Of a stretch of DNA of 64,000 bases, positions 1 through 9,700 are shown piece by piece; position 1 is the stretch's first letter; the number at the start of each line of letters is the position of its first letter. This DNA comes from Verrucomicrobiota bacterium (GTDB lineage Bacteria > Verrucomicrobiota > Verrucomicrobiia > Limisphaerales > UBA11320), in NCBI GenBank assembly GCA_016199985.1, contig JACQFQ010000043.1, positions 186,001-250,000 of the forward strand. Direction: 5' to 3'. The translations under genes and the position numbers were made by a program. The notes beneath the pieces were generated by a model. The model saw only the letters and a program-made list of their open reading frames with translations. It made no database searches and was not told the origin of the DNA.

Positions 1-2
1 CT

Positions 3-2069
3 CCCCTCCTGGACGCGGCGCTGGCTGGATTGAGCGAAGCGGACCACGATGCCGTCGCGCTGCGTTTCTTGGATGGCAAGAGCATGAAAGAAGTCGGCGT
101 CGCCTTGGGCGCCAGTGAAGACGCGGTCAAGATGCGTGTCAATCGCGCCGTGGAGAAGCTGCGAATCTTCTTCACCCGGCGCGGGATTGTTTGCTCCGCG
201 GCGGTTCTGACGGCGGCGATTTCGGCCAATGCGGTTCAGGCTGCGCCCATCGGATTGGCTGTCTCGGTTTCAGCCGCGGCCGCTCTTTCCGGAACCGCGA
301 TTGCCGCCACCGCAACCACGACGGCCGCGAAAGTCACCGCCCTGATCACCGCCCAAAAAACCCTAATCGCCGGCGTTGCGGTCGTCGCAGTCGCAGCGGG
401 GGTTGCCATCTATTGGATTCAACAGCTGGCCGCCGCGCCTCCCGTTGGAGTTGACGGCTCTCTGTTGCCTCAATCCCAACCGGCTGTTCTCGCTGCGTCT
501 CCCCGCGAAACTCTGCCCATCGCGCTCGCCAACGATTCCTTCCTGGGCGTTCTATCGGACAAGAAGTTCCTCGTGGAGTTCGATCGGAACACGCGGCGCA
601 CGAGCAATTCCGCTCCAGCCATTCACATCAAGTGCCTCGTGGCCCCGACTTCGAACGGTTCCGCCGATTTCCTCAAATCACTCACCAGCTTCGTGGGCAG
701 GGGTCTCGCGGCTTCGCGTGTGGGTGTTTACGCCGTCACCGACGGTTCCCCGCTCTCAGGCCAGCGCATTCGTGTCACTGGATGGATGAAAACGAGCGCG
801 GTGGGCAATTGGGCGGGCGCGTCTCTGAGCGTCACAAGGGTGAATGGCGATAGCGGCGCCTGGGACCTAATGCACGATCGGCCGCTGCACGGCACGAAGG
901 AATGGCAACAGGTCGAATTCATCGTCGATGTCCCGAAGGAGCCCTGCGCCATTACGCTCATGCCCACGCTTTACGGCACGGGCGAAATGTGGGCCGACGG
1001 ATTCCAAATCGATATCGCGCCGCCCAACACTCCTGCCACCGACGTCGGGCGCTGGACCATTTGGAGCCAGTGTCCCGCCGACTTTTCCATTGCGCTTGAT
1101 CCCGCTGTGACTCGCAACGGCCATCCGGCGTTGCGTATCGCTTACGTTTCATCCGAGCCACCGGAAAAATATTCTTTCGTGTGGTGGGGGAAGCATGAAT
1201 ACGACCTGGATACGTTCCGAAAATATCTCGGTCACACCGTGCGCATGAGCGTCTGGGCCAAATCGGAAGACGTAATGCCGAGGGCCGGGCTCGATTTCCA
1301 ACCCAAGGATCTCAACGGCAAGCGTCTGAAAACGTTGCGGTCGACCGATCGCATTCTTGGCGCCACGGATTGGAGGGAGTACTCCATCGTCTGTGACATT
1401 CCTGAGGAAACCAAGGATTTCCAAACCGCCGTCTTCATGTACGGCGACGGCAAACTTTGGGTGGATACGAACTCTTTTAAGTGGGAGATCGTCGGGACCC
1501 TCCCGGCTCGGAAGCAACTTAGCCCAGCCTCGCGGCACATCACTCAACCGGGTGATTTGATTTTCGCTTCGTCCGGCAACAGCCGTGCCTCCGAAGGCGT
1601 CGCCAACGCGATCGACAATAATAAGAACACCAAGTATTTGAACTGGGACAGCGGTCGCGACGGTAATCAGATCGGCGCCTTCTCGCCTTCTGGCTTCGCC
1701 GTCCAACCGGCCGTAGGTCCCACGGTGGTCACGGGGATGGGTATTCAGTCCGCGAACGACGCGGATGATCGCGATCCGGATGTCGTGATTCTCGAAGGCT
1801 CCAATGACAGGAATCTCACCAGCTACGAGAGCGGCATCTGGACGCCTATTACAACGATCAGCAACATTGCGGCAGGCTTCACTGATCGCTTCCAGTCTCA
1901 GGAATTCCTTTTCTCCAACGCAATTCCATATCGCAATTACCGCTGGCGCGTGGAAGCAACTCGCATCATGGCAAACCGTTGCTGTATGCAGGTCGCCGAA
2001 GTCTGGCTGATTGCATCGGCTCGGACGAATCAGGCCGGGTCTCCCGCGGCCGCGGAATTGAGGCGTTAG
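3..2069 (+). CDS. Membrane-anchored ECF sigma factor with extracytoplasmic carbohydrate-binding-like domains (5' partial)
   Basis: The open frame runs off the left edge, so sigma region 2 and the start codon lie outside the window; 688 residues are visible. The first ~60 are a sigma-70 region 4 helix-turn-helix (ALRFLDGKSMKEVGVALGAS followed by DAVKMRVNRAVEKLR). An Ala-rich linker leads to one transmembrane helix at about residues 120-139 ([19 protein letters not shown]). The remaining ~540 residues should lie outside the cytoplasm. They contain two similar beta-sandwich blocks, each ending in a 'gtgemWaDgf' or 'GDGKLWVDtn' motif like carbohydrate-binding modules, then a discoidin-like C-terminal domain (YRWRVEATR, CMQVAEVWLI). 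Such an anchored sigma factor would not need a separate anti-sigma protein to receive an outside signal; that is inference. Ligand unknown. The next gene begins 57 bp downstream. Confidence 0.8.
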   Translation, partial: PLLDAALAGLSEADHDAVALRFLDGKSMKEVGVALGASEDAVKMRVNRAVEKLRIFFTRRGIVCSAAVLTAAISANAVQAAPIGLAVSVSAAAALSGTAIAATATTTAAKVTALITAQKTLIAGVAVVAVAAGVAIYWIQQLAAAPPVGVDGSLLPQSQPAVLAASPRETLPIALANDSFLGVLSDKKFLVEFDRNTRRTSNSAPAIHIKCLVAPTSNGSADFLKSLTSFVGRGLAASRVGVYAVTDGSPLSGQRIRVTGWMKTSAVGNWAGASLSVTRVNGDSGAWDLMHDRPLHGTKEWQQVEFIVDVPKEPCAITLMPTLYGTGEMWADGFQIDIAPPNTPATDVGRWTIWSQCPADFSIALDPAVTRNGHPALRIAYVSSEPPEKYSFVWWGKHEYDLDTFRKYLGHTVRMSVWAKSEDVMPRAGLDFQPKDLNGKRLKTLRSTDRILGATDWREYSIVCDIPEETKDFQTAVFMYGDGKLWVDTNSFKWEIVGTLPARKQLSPASRHITQPGDLIFASSGNSRASEGVANAIDNNKNTKYLNWDSGRDGNQIGAFSPSGFAVQPAVGPTVVTGMGIQSANDADDRDPDVVILEGSNDRNLTSYESGIWTPITTISNIAAGFTDRFQSQEFLFSNAIPYRNYRWRVEATRIMANRCCMQVAEVWLIASARTNQAGSPAAAELRR

Positions 2070-2126
2070 GCGACCGCAAATCCACACGTCTCTGTGTTGT
2101 AGTGTCATCGGCCAATTCATGCCACT

Positions 2127-4427
2127 GTGCCACTGAACCACGACATGCAGGTTTCCAGCAGCACAGTTCCAGGAACCTCGGATCGAGAATGTCTCGAATC
2201 CTGGGGGCGTCATCGCGATGCGGAGAGCTTGCGGACGTTGGTCGAACGCTACCTGGCGTTCGTTCATTCCTCGGCGATGCGGCGGACGGGCGATGCGGCC
2301 CAGGCCGCAGAGGCCACCCGCGCGGTGTTCCTTGTTCTGGCCCGGCGCGCGCGCAGACTGCGGAAGAAAACCGTGCTCGCGGACTGGCTCTTCCACGTCA
2401 CAGCCGTCGCCTGCCGTAAGCTCAGGCAAGAGCGCATGGGCCGACTTGGGCGGCTCTGGGAGTGGATTTCGCGCAAGCCGAGTCCGGCGTTGCCGCCGGA
2501 CGCGACCCTGTGGACTCGCCTCGCGCCTCAAATGGATCGCGCGGTCGAACGGTTGCGAACGAAGCAGCGGAGCGCGGTGCTGCTTTGCGCATTCCTGAAT
2601 CGCGATTTTGCTTCCGCCGCCAAAGTTCTCGGCACGAGTGAGCGACGCGTTGAGAAGCGCCTCAAGCGTGGGGTGAACAACCTTGCGAGCCGGCTGCGAA
2701 AACGCCGCGCATCGGTGGATCCCGGGGCGCTGGCTTCGGCGTGTGCGGCCGAAGGCTGCGCCGCCACAGTTCCCGAAAACCTCTCCATCGACATTCTGCG
2801 GTCGGTGGGAGCGAGCCGGGGTCAAAGACCGTCGCTCATGCTGGCGCGTCGAACGCTGAACACTCTGGCGTGGTTGCGCTGGCGGCGGCGATTTATGATC
2901 GGCGTGCCGATTGTCAGCGTTTTGATCGCAATCCTGGGTGGAATCGCTTTGTACATCGATTCACTCTCCGGGCACAGCCGGCTGATTGCGGAGGCCACCC
3001 TCTGGTGGGTGCGCGTTCGAGGGTGGCAAGTGGCGGAGATGGCGCGGCCTTGGCCGACCAACACGGCGACGCCACGGTTTGATGCCAGCAGGGTTCACAA
3101 CGCGCAAGATCTCTACCGCACGACCAACATCTGGCTCGCCCATCTCAGCTTCAGGGATGAGCAGTGGAAGGCTCTTGAGATGAAGCGCATTGGCCCGATG
3201 CCCAATTTCGTTCGCCCGGACGGAATGTGGCTTTTGCGCAATCCGCAGGCGCGCCGCAGCGGCCTCGTGGGCGTGTTCGGTTTTGAATTCGACTGGACTC
3301 ACGCGAACCTTGAACTCGGCGGCGTCGCCTTCACCAATGTCGCGGCGCGGGTCAAAGGCAACGCGCGTTCGTTATATGAGCCGACTCGCGCCTACAAAGT
3401 GGACCTGAACAAGTTCGTCCCAGGCCAGAAGCTTGGCGGCTTGGATGAACTAACGTTTAACAGTCTGGTCTGGGATTACTCCTGCCTCGGCGAAGCCTTG
3501 GGATACGAATTCTTTCGCGAGGCTGGCGTGCCCGCGCCGCGCACAGCTTACGCGTGGCTCTCCGCCAGTGTGACAACGCGGTGGGAGCAAAAGCCTCTGG
3601 GGCTCTACCTCATGGTGGAACCGGTGGACAACCACTTCGCGGCGGAGCGATTCGGCTCCAAAGCAACGCCGGTATTCAAGCCTGTCACCTACAACCTTTT
3701 CGAGCATCTCGGCGACGAGTGGTCCGCATACGCGCCGATCTACGATCTGAAAACAAAGGCGACGCCGGAACAACGACGGCGTGTGATTGATTTTGCGCGG
3801 CTTGTTTCCTCCGCCACCGACGCGGAATTCGCCGCGCGGGTCGGAGATTTTCTGGATTTGGACGAGTTTGCGCGCTTCCTCGCCGGTGAAGTGTTGCTTC
3901 CGAACTACGACAGCATTTTGGCCGACGGCCAAAACTTCTACATGTATCTGGATCCGCGCTCGAACAAGTTTGGCTTCATCCCCTGGGATCTCGATGCGGC
4001 GTGGGGCGAATTCTGGATCGCCTCAAAGGCAGAACAGGAACGAGCGAGCGTCTGGCATCCGTGGGTCGGGGAAAACCGGTTCGTCGAACGCGTCATGGCC
4101 GTTGAGGAATTCCGGCGCGTTTATCGCTCGCACCTTGAGGATTTCCTCTCGCGTCTATATGCGCCGGATCGGTTGCGCCGGCGCATCGATGAAATTGCGG
4201 CGGTCATTCGCGATCCTATCGCCGCTCAATCCGCGTTTCGCCTGGACAAGTTCGAACAGGCGGTGGGCTTGAGACCGGTGCATCCTTCGCCGGGAGAAAG
4301 TCCCAACAGCTTCAACCGTCCGGTCCATGAGATCAATCGCTTCATCGACAAACGCGCCGAATCCGTGCGTCGCCAACTGGATGGAAAGTCCAAGGGGTTG
4401 ATTTTGAAATATCCCAAAGAAGAGTAA
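2127..4427 (+). CDS. Sigma-70-like / transmembrane / CotH-kinase fusion protein
   Basis: A 766-residue protein with two unlike halves. Residues ~22-195 resemble an ECF sigma factor: a region-2-like segment (LVERYLAFVHSSAMRRTGDA, then ADWLFHVTAVACRKLRQ) and a region-4-like segment (LRTKQRSAVLLCAFL, then AAKVLGTSERRVEKRLKRGV). One transmembrane helix lies at about 257-277. Residues ~340-740 match the CotH protein-kinase family, which phosphorylates secreted proteins in spore coats and elsewhere: KGNARSLYEPTRAYKVDLNKF, LPNYDS at ~591-596 and the metal-binding FIPWDLD at ~617-623. The kinase half would sit outside the membrane and the sigma half inside. The GTG start at 2127 is the outer choice; ATG at 2145 is also possible. 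The sigma half is divergent and might no longer bind polymerase. Confidence 0.78.
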   Translation: MPLNHDMQVSSSTVPGTSDRECLESWGRHRDAESLRTLVERYLAFVHSSAMRRTGDAAQAAEATRAVFLVLARRARRLRKKTVLADWLFHVTAVACRKLRQERMGRLGRLWEWISRKPSPALPPDATLWTRLAPQMDRAVERLRTKQRSAVLLCAFLNRDFASAAKVLGTSERRVEKRLKRGVNNLASRLRKRRASVDPGALASACAAEGCAATVPENLSIDILRSVGASRGQRPSLMLARRTLNTLAWLRWRRRFMIGVPIVSVLIAILGGIALYIDSLSGHSRLIAEATLWWVRVRGWQVAEMARPWPTNTATPRFDASRVHNAQDLYRTTNIWLAHLSFRDEQWKALEMKRIGPMPNFVRPDGMWLLRNPQARRSGLVGVFGFEFDWTHANLELGGVAFTNVAARVKGNARSLYEPTRAYKVDLNKFVPGQKLGGLDELTFNSLVWDYSCLGEALGYEFFREAGVPAPRTAYAWLSASVTTRWEQKPLGLYLMVEPVDNHFAAERFGSKATPVFKPVTYNLFEHLGDEWSAYAPIYDLKTKATPEQRRRVIDFARLVSSATDAEFAARVGDFLDLDEFARFLAGEVLLPNYDSILADGQNFYMYLDPRSNKFGFIPWDLDAAWGEFWIASKAEQERASVWHPWVGENRFVERVMAVEEFRRVYRSHLEDFLSRLYAPDRLRRRIDEIAAVIRDPIAAQSAFRLDKFEQAVGLRPVHPSPGESPNSFNRPVHEINRFIDKRAESVRRQLDGKSKGLILKYPKEE

Positions 4428-4862
4428 TTTGGGTTACAAGGACGCCCAGTTTTATCTCACTGTGCCTCAACGCGGAAATCAGCCGGCCGAACCGCGCGTC
4501 TTCATTTGTCACTATCGACAACCCCCGACCACGTCCCAACCCCTTTCGGAGCCACAGGCTTAAGGTGCTGATCGCCGCCGCAATACCGACGGCTGATGAA
4601 GGAAAAAGCAGACAGAAAGGTTGGACCCTATGTCTGGGTTGAAGCTATGAATGGCCCTCGACGACAATCTCAAGAATGGGAAACTACAAGACTAGCGGCA
4701 TGGGTCCGCAGGTTTTTGCAACTACTTGCCGACAACGTTGGCTTGGCCAAGAAGATGCGAATGGAAAAACTCGATCACAAAGCTGTTGTGCCAAATACCT
4801 CGTGCGCCCGCCAGTCCGCTCCTAACCCTCACTTTCAAAACGGATGGTTTCCCTCATCGGTG
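4428..4862. other. Intergenic region, 435 bp
   Basis: I see no convincing gene, tRNA or terminator here. The downstream reading frame stays open back to an ATG at 4596, but those ~89 codons have no recognisable domain and precede a clear signal peptide, so I treat them as untranslated or spurious. Confidence 0.5.
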
Positions 4863-6422
4863 ATGAAGCGCCGCGTCGCCAGCTTGCTCGGCGCTTCGGC
4901 GCTGCTCGCTAGTGCGGCTCGTGCCGATATCGAGATCCTGTCGGATATAAGATCGATTGCGACGGACACGCAAACGGTCTCGTACAGGCATGTAGACGGG
5001 GAGGACCTGTATATGTGGACCCCTCCCGGGTTGGATGACGAATATATCGTAAGCCACAAGAAGCTGGGGCAGCAGACGGTCAATCAATACTCAAGCGCAA
5101 GCGCGAGCAAGATTAGCGGCAGCGGGAACGCATACGTTCAGTTCTTCGACAAGGAAATTGGCGCTTGGGGTGAGTCCAACTTCCAACTGGTCTTCGACCT
5201 CAAAACCGCTCGATCGTACAATTTCGACGCGGGGTGCACGGGCGGGCAGAAAAACGACAACGTGCGTTTCAGCGGGCCCGGGATAAACTTTTATATTAAC
5301 GGACTCGCCTCGGAGGACGATCCAGCGAGGCGGCCGACGGAGGGGGTGATCGGCCCGGGCAGGTACGTTATCGAAGCGCATTGTTACAGCAAAGGGCGCG
5401 CCGACTGGCAGGCTTCGAGCTGGCACTTTCAGTTGGACATCGGCGACGAGACCTTCAAAAAATACTTCACGGAATTTCAGCGCTGGCGTTGGGGAAAATG
5501 CGCGGATGCCGTCGGGTACGAGGCGTGGGGAATTGTAAGCGCGGCCGCTGCCGCACGGAAACCATATTCGTGGTTTCTCGTCGCGGTGGGCAACTTATAT
5601 TATGGCGCCAGTGCGGGGTTACGTCAGTTATCCCTCGATCCGCCCGATTCTAATTACGCGCCGATCTATCTGCCGGAATCGAAACCCGTTCCGGCCCCTC
5701 CCCAGAACGACGCATCCCCAGGAATTGCCGATGCATTCAACAATTGGCTGGATGCACTGGGCCGGCTGAACGCTCATCTCGATGCGATCTATATCTCCAT
5801 GAACCGCGCGCAAGGAGCGTATCAAGCTGGGGATAAGGCCGCCGAGAACGCTCAGGTAACGGCCATGAACCGGTACGCAGCGGAGTCGGCTAGGCTCCTC
5901 GCCACGCTGCCGAAGCTTCGCAACGCAGTGTTCGATAAATTTGTCGAACTGGAAATACCCGAGTTTGCGCTCAATCCGGGCGATTTCATGAAAATGCTTC
6001 ACGATATTACGGTTACCGGCCACCTGCCCGAGGCGCTCGCCGTGCCTGCCGCCCAGCTCGGGATGTCTCAGACGCAGGTTGAAGACTACGCGCGCTTTCT
6101 CGTTGGCGCAGACCCGCTCAGCGGAAGGGGCGCGTTCCCCCAGATGCTGACCAACAGCGTTGATGCGGGCAGCCTTGCGAGCGCAGCCGCGGCGCTTTGG
6201 TTCTCCGCGCCCGTGGCACGGAACGCCGGTGTTTCGAATGGAAAGATTCGCTTCGAGGTTCCGACACTCCCCGGCTACGAGTATAAGATTGAATCCGCGC
6301 CATCACTCAGCTCCGCCAACTGGAGCACAGAGCTGACGACCAATACAGTTTCGGAGAGCTTCACCTTCGAGTCGAGCAGTCTCCTCAAAGGAGCGAAGTT
6401 TTTTCGGGTGCGACACGATTGA
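4863..6422 (+). CDS. Secreted protein of unknown function
   Basis: I do not recognise the family. The start at 4863 is chosen because it opens a typical signal peptide (MKRRVASLLGASALLASAARA); the frame is open further upstream but without recognisable sequence. The mature protein (519 residues with the signal) has a beta-rich N-terminal half, a helical middle around residues 280-400 with Ala-rich segments, and a C-terminal domain at ~440-519 with the motif YEYKIESAPSLSSANWS and the ending KFFRVRHD. That ending is a common C-terminal beta-sandwich of exported Verrucomicrobia proteins; the giant secreted proteins at 22.5 and 37.7 kb end in a similar way (FFRLRQQ, FFRVVQ). It stands alone with long gaps on both sides. 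Confidence 0.6.
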   Translation: MKRRVASLLGASALLASAARADIEILSDIRSIATDTQTVSYRHVDGEDLYMWTPPGLDDEYIVSHKKLGQQTVNQYSSASASKISGSGNAYVQFFDKEIGAWGESNFQLVFDLKTARSYNFDAGCTGGQKNDNVRFSGPGINFYINGLASEDDPARRPTEGVIGPGRYVIEAHCYSKGRADWQASSWHFQLDIGDETFKKYFTEFQRWRWGKCADAVGYEAWGIVSAAAAARKPYSWFLVAVGNLYYGASAGLRQLSLDPPDSNYAPIYLPESKPVPAPPQNDASPGIADAFNNWLDALGRLNAHLDAIYISMNRAQGAYQAGDKAAENAQVTAMNRYAAESARLLATLPKLRNAVFDKFVELEIPEFALNPGDFMKMLHDITVTGHLPEALAVPAAQLGMSQTQVEDYARFLVGADPLSGRGAFPQMLTNSVDAGSLASAAAALWFSAPVARNAGVSNGKIRFEVPTLPGYEYKIESAPSLSSANWSTELTTNTVSESFTFESSSLLKGAKFFRVRHD

Positions 6423-6731
6423 AGACATCCATCCCTCTTTGACCTTCGCAGTGTATGCGGCGCTCGAGAGGGCGCAATGAGAAGTGGAGGCTTGGGAGAC
6501 GATGAGGGGGTTTTCTTTTGAGTGTCATCGACCCGGTCATTGGACGGAATCTGAGGTTAAAAGGAACCACTTGGCCGCACCTAAACCGTGCTCTTTCGTC
6601 TCCCTTATCTCTCCTCACCCTCCAAACCGACAACATCTCCAGGATGCGCCCAACGGGGAGTCGAGCGCGCAAATCGTTTGAGTTTGCGGCGAAGCGCTGC
6701 TACTGTTCCATTCTACCATGATGAGAAGAGT
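6423..6731. other. Intergenic region, 309 bp
   Basis: Nothing firm is visible. The open frame from 6588 that enters the next gene carries no domain before the signal peptide. No strong hairpin or promoter could be assigned. Confidence 0.4.
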
Positions 6732-9700
6732 ATGCTTCTTGGAAGAGCTATCGTTTGTAGCGCGCGCGCCCGTCTTTTGACCAGAGCGCTCGCCGTCGGC
6801 TTCGTGTGGCTCTCCATTTCGGGAACCGGGCTCGCTGGAGGGCGGTACAGCTTCTCCAACCTCCAGGACTCCACGAGCGGGTTCACGAACTTCTCAGCCC
6901 CTGTTATCTCCAGAGTGAACGGAGCTGTCGCTTTCGCCGGGCGTCTCGAAGCCGGTCAAACCGGCATTTTCACTGTCTTTGGCGGCCGGCTGACAACCAA
7001 TGCCATCGCCGGGGATGGCGCGTTCATCCGTTTCGCCGACGCGGTCACCAACAGCCTCGACGCATTTGATGGTTACCTACGATCTGCGGACATCGCGATC
7101 AATTCTGCGGGCACGGTGGTTTTCCTCGCCACGAGAGCGGACGGGGTTGCCGGAGTTTTTAGCGGGCACGGAGGAACTGTCCGGCTTTGGGTGGACGATA
7201 AAGATCGGTTCAAGTCATTCCACTTTGAAGACAACACCGTTCGCTGGGCGGGCCTTTCGATCAACGATGCGGGCACGCTCGCGGTGGCCGCGCAACTGAA
7301 AGAGGGCGGGACAGAACTGCTCATGATAAGCCCTTCGGGCGAGATCCGGACCTTGACGTCGTCGTCGAAGCTTGCGCCGGCGCTCGGCTTGGACAGTCCG
7401 ATGATCACGAGTTCTGGGGTCGTCGGATTTCGCGCGCGTCTTCCGGACCTGGCCCAGACCTATTACTCGGAGGACCCGGATATCGGGACGCCCGCCAGGG
7501 TTCTCGCCACCGGCTCCGGGGCGAACAGCTTCCGGTTGCTGGGAATGCCGTCGCTCAACGATATCGGTGTCTTCTCCTTCTGGGCGACGCGCGATAATTC
7601 TCACACGGTGGGCGTGTTCACGACGGCACTGGCCGATATCGGGCCTTCTGCGATCTATTCCGAGACCCAGCTTGGACTTGGGTTCTTTGTCGACTACACC
7701 AAGGTCACGGCGATCAACAAGTCAGGTCGCGTCATCTTTAGTTTCACCGGCAACAAGAGCATCTACTCGGGCCCTAACGAGGAGGATCGTGTCATCGGGT
7801 ATGGCGATTCCTTGTTCGGCTCGACCGTCAGCGCAGTGACAATCAGCCGGCAGAGCCTCGATGAGTCGGGCCGGATCGCTTTCAGTTATGCGCTGGCGGA
7901 CGGACGTTCCGGCATCGCGGTGTCGTCGCCGCCCCCCGCTCGGAATCCAACCGGCGATCTTCTGATCAAGGCATCGGAGGAACCCTCGAGCGCTTTCCGC
8001 TCACAGGATGAGTTTCTGCCGAGTCCCGAAGAGGAGCAGCTCAGGGTGATCGAGTTTGCTCCCAAGACGAATTCGGTCATCGCGTTCGATGTCTTGCTCC
8101 GCAATGCGGCCAGCGAACCGGTCTCCTACATTCTTTCTGGAGAAGAGACCGGCGACACGGGCTGGAAAATGTCAGCGCGGCTCGGCGTCGCCGACTTGTG
8201 GTCGACCTTGAAAGGAGACGGCTATGTCATCGAATCTCTTGGCCCTGGAGCAAGTCTGCAGTTTCGGGTCGAGCTCAGCGGGACAAACCCGGCCGTCCGG
8301 TTGCCTTCCGGAACCCAGCACGGTTTTGCCATCTCCGTGGCAAAGAAAAACGATCCGTTCCTGGTGCATGACGCCGTGGGCGCGCGGGCCGAGACTGTGG
8401 TGGACCTCGTGGTGAACACGCTGGGAGACAAGGAGGATTTTGACGACACCGATGGCGTTGCCGACGTCGACCGGGATACGCCGGGCCAACAAGTCACGTT
8501 GCGCGCCGCGATTCAGACCGCCATCAAGGCCGCGGGTCGACAACGCATCACGTTCGACCTTCCTAATAAAGATCCCGCTGGACCCACGATCCGATTGCTC
8601 AACAGCCTGCCCGTCCTAACGGGAGTGTGCGAAATCGCGGGCGAGACCCAGCCGGGCGCGGGCAGGGTTGCCATCGACGGGAGCGCGCTGGCGTCGAATA
8701 GCGCTGTCGGCCTCGACGTCGCGGGCAAGGCCGTCATCAGCGGCCTGTCGTTCGTCGGGTTCCCCAACGCCTTGCGGCTCTCTGGAGGTGCCAGTGTCGT
8801 GAAGCAATGCTTCTTCGGTCTTGACGCGAAGGGACAATTGGCGGCTTCCAATTCGGCCTCAGTGTTGATCACTTCAGGGAAGCTCGGGCCCGGCAACGGA
8901 ATGACGGTGCGGAGTAACATTTTCGTTCGCGGCGCCGCGGGAGTCGTGGTTCACAAACAGGAGGGGGGAGTGAGTCCGAAGAATGCCACGATTGACGGGA
9001 ACACCTTCGGACGCATGGCCGGAAGCGACGCGCAGAGAGGCCCCCACCATGGTGTTATCATGGCGAACGCAAGCTCTTGTGTGCTGGGCGGGCTCGTGCC
9101 GGCGGCGCGGAACTCCTTTTTTGAAACCGGCACAGCGGTTGTCATCGCTGGGAAAGAAGCCGCGAACAACGCCGTGCTCGGGAATTGGATCGGCCTCACA
9201 GCGGACGGGGTTCGATTCGTGGGCGAGAGTTGGCTTCACTACGGAGTCGTCATCGCGTTCGATGCCCATCACAACCAGGTGGGATCGTCTGCCGCCGGAA
9301 GCCGCAACATCATTGGGGGCTGTTTTCCGTGCGGCGTTTTGGTGACGCTCCGCGCGCACGACAATGCGATCGAGGGAAACTGGATTGGCCTCAACTCCCA
9401 AGGCACGGGCGAGGCCTATAACAACACTGGCGTCTGGTTGCAGGCGGGAAGCAAGAATCGACTCGGCGGTTCGACCCCCGCCCAGCGCAACATCATCGCC
9501 GGGAACCTCAGGGAAGGAGTCAAAATTGGCCATATCCGCGGCGAGCCTTTTCGTCCGGAGGAAGATCCGGGAACGGAACTATGCTCCGAAGCTCAGGTTC
9601 AGGGGAATTGGATTGGCCTGGATCCCTCCGGAACCCGAGCGATCCCGAATGGCCGCGATTGGTCGGATGGCCACGGAATTCGCATCGCACAGTTTGCCGA

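Noticed and set aside
1149-2825. 558-codon minus-strand open frame
   Set aside because: Lies antisense to the sigma factor and sigma-CotH genes, has no domain, and has the Arg/Pro/Ala-rich composition of GC-rich shadow frames.
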